Part shown: one piece after another, positions 61,501 to 64,000 of the stretch | Layout of the letters: each line of letters starts with the position of its first letter | How positions within the stretch are numbered: the first letter of the stretch is position 1 | Assembly (NCBI GenBank): GCA_964030475.1 | Contig: CAXIPT010000002.1 | Span: forward strand, 2,039,191 to 2,103,190 | DNA length: 64,000 nt | Source of the DNA: Tethya wilhelma | Taxonomy: Eukaryota; Porifera; Demospongiae; Tethyida; Tethyidae | Reading direction: 5' to 3' | Translations under genes and position numbers: made by a program | Notes under the pieces: generated by a model | Told to the model about the DNA's origin: nothing | The model's input: only the letters and a program-made list of their open reading frames with translations | The model's database searches: none

Positions 61501-62644
61501 GATATCAAACCTGCATTTACCATGATTTTTATAATGTTTATAGTTTGTTATAAGTTCGGAATCATTCTTTCCTCTGCAGTACCATCAACTTGTCACTCAC
61601 TACATGTCCTGCCATTCTGTCATGGAGACCTACAGTGTCGCCACGTGGCGTAACCTTCCCGACCCTCATCCCATCTTTAAGCTCCTCTCGGCTCATCTCC
61701 GCTACACCATCTCCATCAATGTCCGTGCCCGCCTCTCACTCATCAACCAGGGTGGTGTTGCAGACATGATCTTTGGTTTTGGAGAAAAGGGGAAAATAGA
61801 AATCTTCGGTCGTGGCTACGACGCTTATAGCGTCCACTGGTCGAACATCAAGAAGTATCTGAAGCAGAGAGGAGTGGACGATGCCGAATTGCTCCCTGGA
61901 TTTTACTATCGTGATGACGGTCTGAAGATATGGGATGCCACAGAGCAGTATGTTCGTGCTATCGTGAATATGTTCTATGGGTCTGACGAGGATGTGAAGC
62001 AAGATGCCGAGATTCAAAGTTGGGCGAGTGATATTCACACCAATGGCTTTCCAACCTTCCGTGAGGCTCCTCTTGGTCATGGCTTCCCGAAAGAAATAGT
62101 ATCGAAGGATGAGTTGGTGGAGTATTGCACTCTCATCATTTTCACCGGCTCAGCACATCACGCTTCAGTCAACAACGGCCAATTTCTAATTCTTGGATAT
62201 GCTCCCAACGCCCCGTGTGCCATGTTGCGCCCACCTCCTTCTGAGAAGGGAAAGGCCACATACAAGACACTCATAGAGAGCCTACCAGACAAGTCATCGG
62301 CCGTGATTCAAGCTGCTATTTCATTGGCTCTCTCTCAGTACAGTAGAGAAGAGGTAGTAATTTTTAATGTACATGCTCTCTGTAGTTTAGAATGTACTAA
62401 TAATAATTATTTCCTTTTTATATCTTCTGCTGTTTTTTTTTTGTTTTTTTTACATTATTTCTAGATCTTTCTTGGAAACTTTCCAGCTCGACGATTCACT
62501 GAGAAAGAAGCTGACGATGTGATCGCAGAGTTTCAGCAGCGTCTCTCTCTAATATCTTCTGATATTAAGAAAAGAAACCAAAGTTTGGAGCTTCCTTACA
62601 TCTATATGTTACCTGAGCAAATTTCTAACAGCATTACTGTTTAA
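52530..62644 (+). CDS. Animal-type lipoxygenase, six exons, 730 aa
   Basis: Exons: 52530-52668, 52757-53134, 53661-54133, 60933-61181, 61580-62353, 62465-62644. All borders and phases agree. After a 46-residue lead comes the PLAT/C2-like lipid-binding domain (~47-165, YGVRIVTGQL, KLYLMSWLTAL, WYVDYVAVRDF), then the catalytic domain (VYILNFKLMDG, WIDWLLAKTF). Metal ligands by family alignment: H415 and H420 (HQLVTH), H607 and N611 (AHHASVN), and the C-terminal carboxylate. Ligand spacing matches animal 5-LOX. The last residue is Val, not the usual Ile. The residue 43 after the first ligand, the site that controls R/S stereochemistry, is Ser (RYTISIN) instead of Ala or Gly. The enzyme would add oxygen to polyunsaturated fatty acids; the product cannot be read from sequence. 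Intron 3 contains two misplaced contigs. Exon 3 (SLEEEME) and exon 4 (AGHVYI) join as expected for the family, so no exon is missing. It carries no allene oxide synthase domain. Confidence 0.93.
54740..54839. repeat. Contig-end overlap, left copy
   Basis: These 100 bases, ending at the N at 54840, are identical to 59808-59907. They are the unmerged overlap between the two true neighbouring contigs of lipoxygenase intron 3. Confidence 0.93.
54841..57268 (-). CDS. Pmp-like beta-helix repeat protein, partial (isolated contig)
   Basis: One frame is open on the minus strand across the whole contig, cut at both ends by Ns (57269 and 54840), so start and stop are unknown. At least 20 repeats of ~24-26 residues follow the pattern GGAI...I.I..S.F..N, as in the chlamydial Pmp repeat family (GGAI and FxxN), which forms a right-handed beta-helix. 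In the N-terminal part four rung types recur in order: RAGDDGGAIRT, RAxxWGGAIGT, xASYGGAIGTYRCS and SVRIDGGAI, three rounds. The pattern then blurs, and a Cys-containing C-terminal region follows (SVPECSSVHYNPHC, KTYTFQRTSQ). Such proteins are known in several animals and protists and are usually secreted or surface-bound. The contig is probably misplaced inside the lipoxygenase intron. Residues read past 54840 are not real. Confidence 0.85.
57269..57269. other. Assembly gap (single N)
   Basis: Joins two unrelated contigs. The Pmp-like frame ends here, and four-TM gene exon 1 begins mid-exon immediately after it. Confidence 0.9.
57270..59806. repeat. Diverged inverted copy of 49517-51826 (allelic contig)
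   Basis: The whole contig is the reverse complement of 49517-51826, with scattered substitutions and indels. It contains the four-TM gene (partial exon 1, full exon 2) and, on the minus strand, copies of pseudokinase exons 15 (near 58440), 14 (59587-59534) and part of 13 (59806-59681). The block at about 59213-59510 is unlike the ~110 bp at the matching place (49815-49915), giving a net gain of about 226 bp over the original. Both ends stop at Ns in the middle of exons. This is best read as the second haplotype of the same locus. Confidence 0.88.
57274..57978 (+). CDS. Four-TM protein, second copy (5'-truncated, probably allelic)
   Basis: Exon 1 is cut by the N and reads from VVLVGFAGTN to FDA (ends 57345, GTAAGT donor). 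Exon 2 (57649-57978) encodes the same 109 residues as the 51.1-kb copy with a few changes (PPY for PLY, LVFG for LEFG, GTAY for GTVY). Splice sites and stop are kept, so there is no sign of decay, as expected of an allele. Confidence 0.8.
59807..59907. repeat. Assembly gap and contig-end overlap, right copy
   Basis: An N at 59807 is followed by 100 bases identical to 54740-54839. From 59908 the true intron 3 sequence of the lipoxygenase continues. Confidence 0.93.
59908..60932. other. Rest of lipoxygenase intron 3
   Basis: No exon, repeat or RNA gene is supported here. With the two foreign contigs and one overlap copy removed, intron 3 would be about 1.7 kb. Confidence 0.6.
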
Positions 62645-63030
62645 CTCTTTAGCTATTGGTGCAACGTCATACATTGAATTTTTCTATAATGACTATTAAT
62701 TAGCTTTGGATTATGAGACTCTATACGTAGAATCTGATACAATCTTATACTGTTAAAATTATTGAAAATAAATTCAATATTAATTTTGCCACGTTCAAAT
62801 AAATCCAATGATAACTTTAAGTTTGCTATGTATACTGTAATAATAATCATTTTATAACGTATACACAACAATTTTTAAAACTACAGGTCAAAAAAAAAAT
62901 GATGCGTATACATACGTACAAATAATTTACCTTAATTCTATCAATTTGCCTAATTGTAATAAAATATTACATCACTCGAGCAATACACCAGTCACACTCT
63001 GTTTCAATATTATTATTATGAGGACTAAGT
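62645..63030. other. Convergent intergenic interval with AATAAA at 62767
   Basis: AATAAA at 62767-62772, 123 bp after the lipoxygenase stop, is the likely polyadenylation signal. The interval separates the lipoxygenase from the convergent four-TM paralogue. Confidence 0.6.
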
Positions 63031-63360
63031 CTACTCTTTTGCGACCTTTGTGCCTTTGAAGACCAGGCTCCAGTCGTAAGTGGCAACATGTGTGATCGTT
63101 AGCACAGTAGAATTTATACAGAGGAACCATTCTGATAGTGTCTGTGGGAATTGTGAGAAGAAAAAGCAAATCCATGTCGCTCCAATAAGCCAAACAATGT
63201 AGGCAGTTGCTGCACATCGTATATAGACATGGGGTCCAAACTGAATTAGTAGCACTGCTATGATTTCTATGAATCCAAACACGATCATCAGCAGTGGTCC
63301 ATACTCACGTTCGTTCAAAGGGTAAGGGAAACATACTGTCATAGCAGTGTAGGCAACTTC
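63031..63360 (-). CDS. Four-TM protein paralogue, last exon only
   Basis: A TTATTTCAG acceptor precedes 63360 on the minus strand. The 330-bp exon has exactly the length and phase of exon 2 in the 51.1-kb gene. It encodes EVAYTAM..., EYGPLLMIVFGF, IAVLLIQFG, TAYIVWL, TWICFF, FPQTLSEWFLC, TVLTITHV and ends KGTKVAKE. Roughly half the residues match the first gene. The three hydrophobic helices of this exon are kept. Exon 1 was not found in the remaining 640 bp, so it lies outside the window or is too diverged to see. Function is unknown. Confidence 0.75.
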   Translation of the reverse strand, partial: EVAYTAMTVCFPYPLNEREYGPLLMIVFGFIEIIAVLLIQFGPHVYIRCAATAYIVWLIGATWICFFFSQFPQTLSEWFLCINSTVLTITHVATYDWSLVFKGTKVAKE

Positions 63361-64000
63361 CTGAAATAAATCAATGTCATATAAGTATACGATATTTAAT
63401 TTAAAAGTTTTTTTCTTTATAGTACTATAGTCAGGAAATCATGTAATATAATAAAACTGATTTTGAGGCCAGTATATTTTACTTTACATAATATTATGCA
63501 ACAATAAGATAATTATGGAAAACCTGCATATGGATTCTTAAGTTCGAATTTAAACACTCGATCTGTTTATAATTAGGATCAATAATTATTAAGTAATTCT
63601 GTCTTAAATGGATACAATACTTAGACACAATAATCATTACAAGCTATATGCACCTATCATTTGCTTATCTTAACCATCATTAATTATTCGTTATGCATGT
63701 ACACACATGCATGGGTAAGGATGCTTCTTGTGTAAGCATACATAACGTTAAGTACTTAGTACTAATTGTACATTATGTATACATCATGTACGTAGAAGCC
63801 AATCAGGTCTGCACTTGACATTATAGGTATTCCACATTACTTGGTGTATGGACGTACCTTACTGATCTTGAAATCTATAGCTAACAACTGTAACATTTAA
63901 ATTAACAATGTTGCTGGTCAACTGACTGTACAACAAAATAGCAGTGCACTAGTAGTCCCGCTAGCCAGACTCTCCGCAAAAAAATGCACAATAATAGCTA
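63361..64000. other. Right edge, intron or upstream of the four-TM paralogue
   Basis: AT-rich, with no exon that can be defended. The first exon of the paralogue should lie to the right on the minus strand. Confidence 0.45.

Noticed and set aside
61736..62080. 114-codon minus-strand ORF
   Set aside because: It is antisense to the conserved lipoxygenase exon 5.
1..64000. CRISPR arrays, operons, riboswitches, tRNA or rRNA genes
   Set aside because: The sequence is intron-bearing animal DNA. No spaced identical repeats, cloverleaf or ribosomal sequence was recognised on reading, though a tRNA scan was not possible.

Overview
The window is AT-rich animal DNA. Genes are split into short exons with canonical GT/AG introns, and AATAAA signals follow several of them. 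The mix suggests an early-branching animal, most likely a demosponge of the Amphimedon type: an animal lipoxygenase, an RNF213 (mysterin) fragment, a Slob/PXK-like pseudokinase, a MACPF protein, a Pmp-type beta-helix repeat protein and dense DIRS/hAT/MITE debris. The species is inferred, not proven. Seven single N characters (2417, 2688, 7595, 7682, 54840, 57269, 59807) mark contig joins of unknown true size.

Layout. 1-6.6 kb: two broken transposons on the minus strand (hAT, then a DIRS fragment), then a decayed DIRS-type tyrosine-recombinase retrotransposon on the plus strand, itself cut by a 669-bp foldback element. 6.6-27.4 kb: repeat-rich. It holds three exons of an RNF213 homologue (8.5-9.05 kb, minus), a dead hAT element (10.9-12.5 kb), many short terminal-inverted-repeat elements and one orphan candidate exon near 21.7 kb. 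27.4-31.0 kb: a large single exon for a MACPF-like protein fused to a long helical region. 31-41.5 kb: gene-poor, with repeats. 41.6-50.7 kb: a 15-exon gene for a kinase-like protein that lacks catalytic residues and carries an internal membrane segment. 51.1-51.9 kb (minus): a two-exon four-TM protein. 52.5-62.6 kb: a six-exon lipoxygenase. 63.0-63.4 kb (minus): the last exon of a paralogue of the four-TM protein.

The main structural point is that the lipoxygenase intron 3 contains two foreign contigs. The 100 bases before the N at 54840 are repeated exactly after the N at 59807. Between them lie a contig holding only a Pmp-like repeat ORF (54841-57268) and a contig that is a diverged reverse-complement copy of 49517-51826 (57270-59806). 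The simplest reading is a scaffolding error that placed an allelic contig and an unrelated contig inside a gene that is otherwise intact. Exons 3 and 4 join in phase across it.

Functionally there is no operon-like unit. The four-TM paralogues flank the lipoxygenase, and the four-TM gene and the lipoxygenase are divergently arranged across about 650 bp. The pseudokinase and lipoxygenase genes each have a palindromic GCATGCGC (NRF-1-like) site shortly upstream of the start codon.
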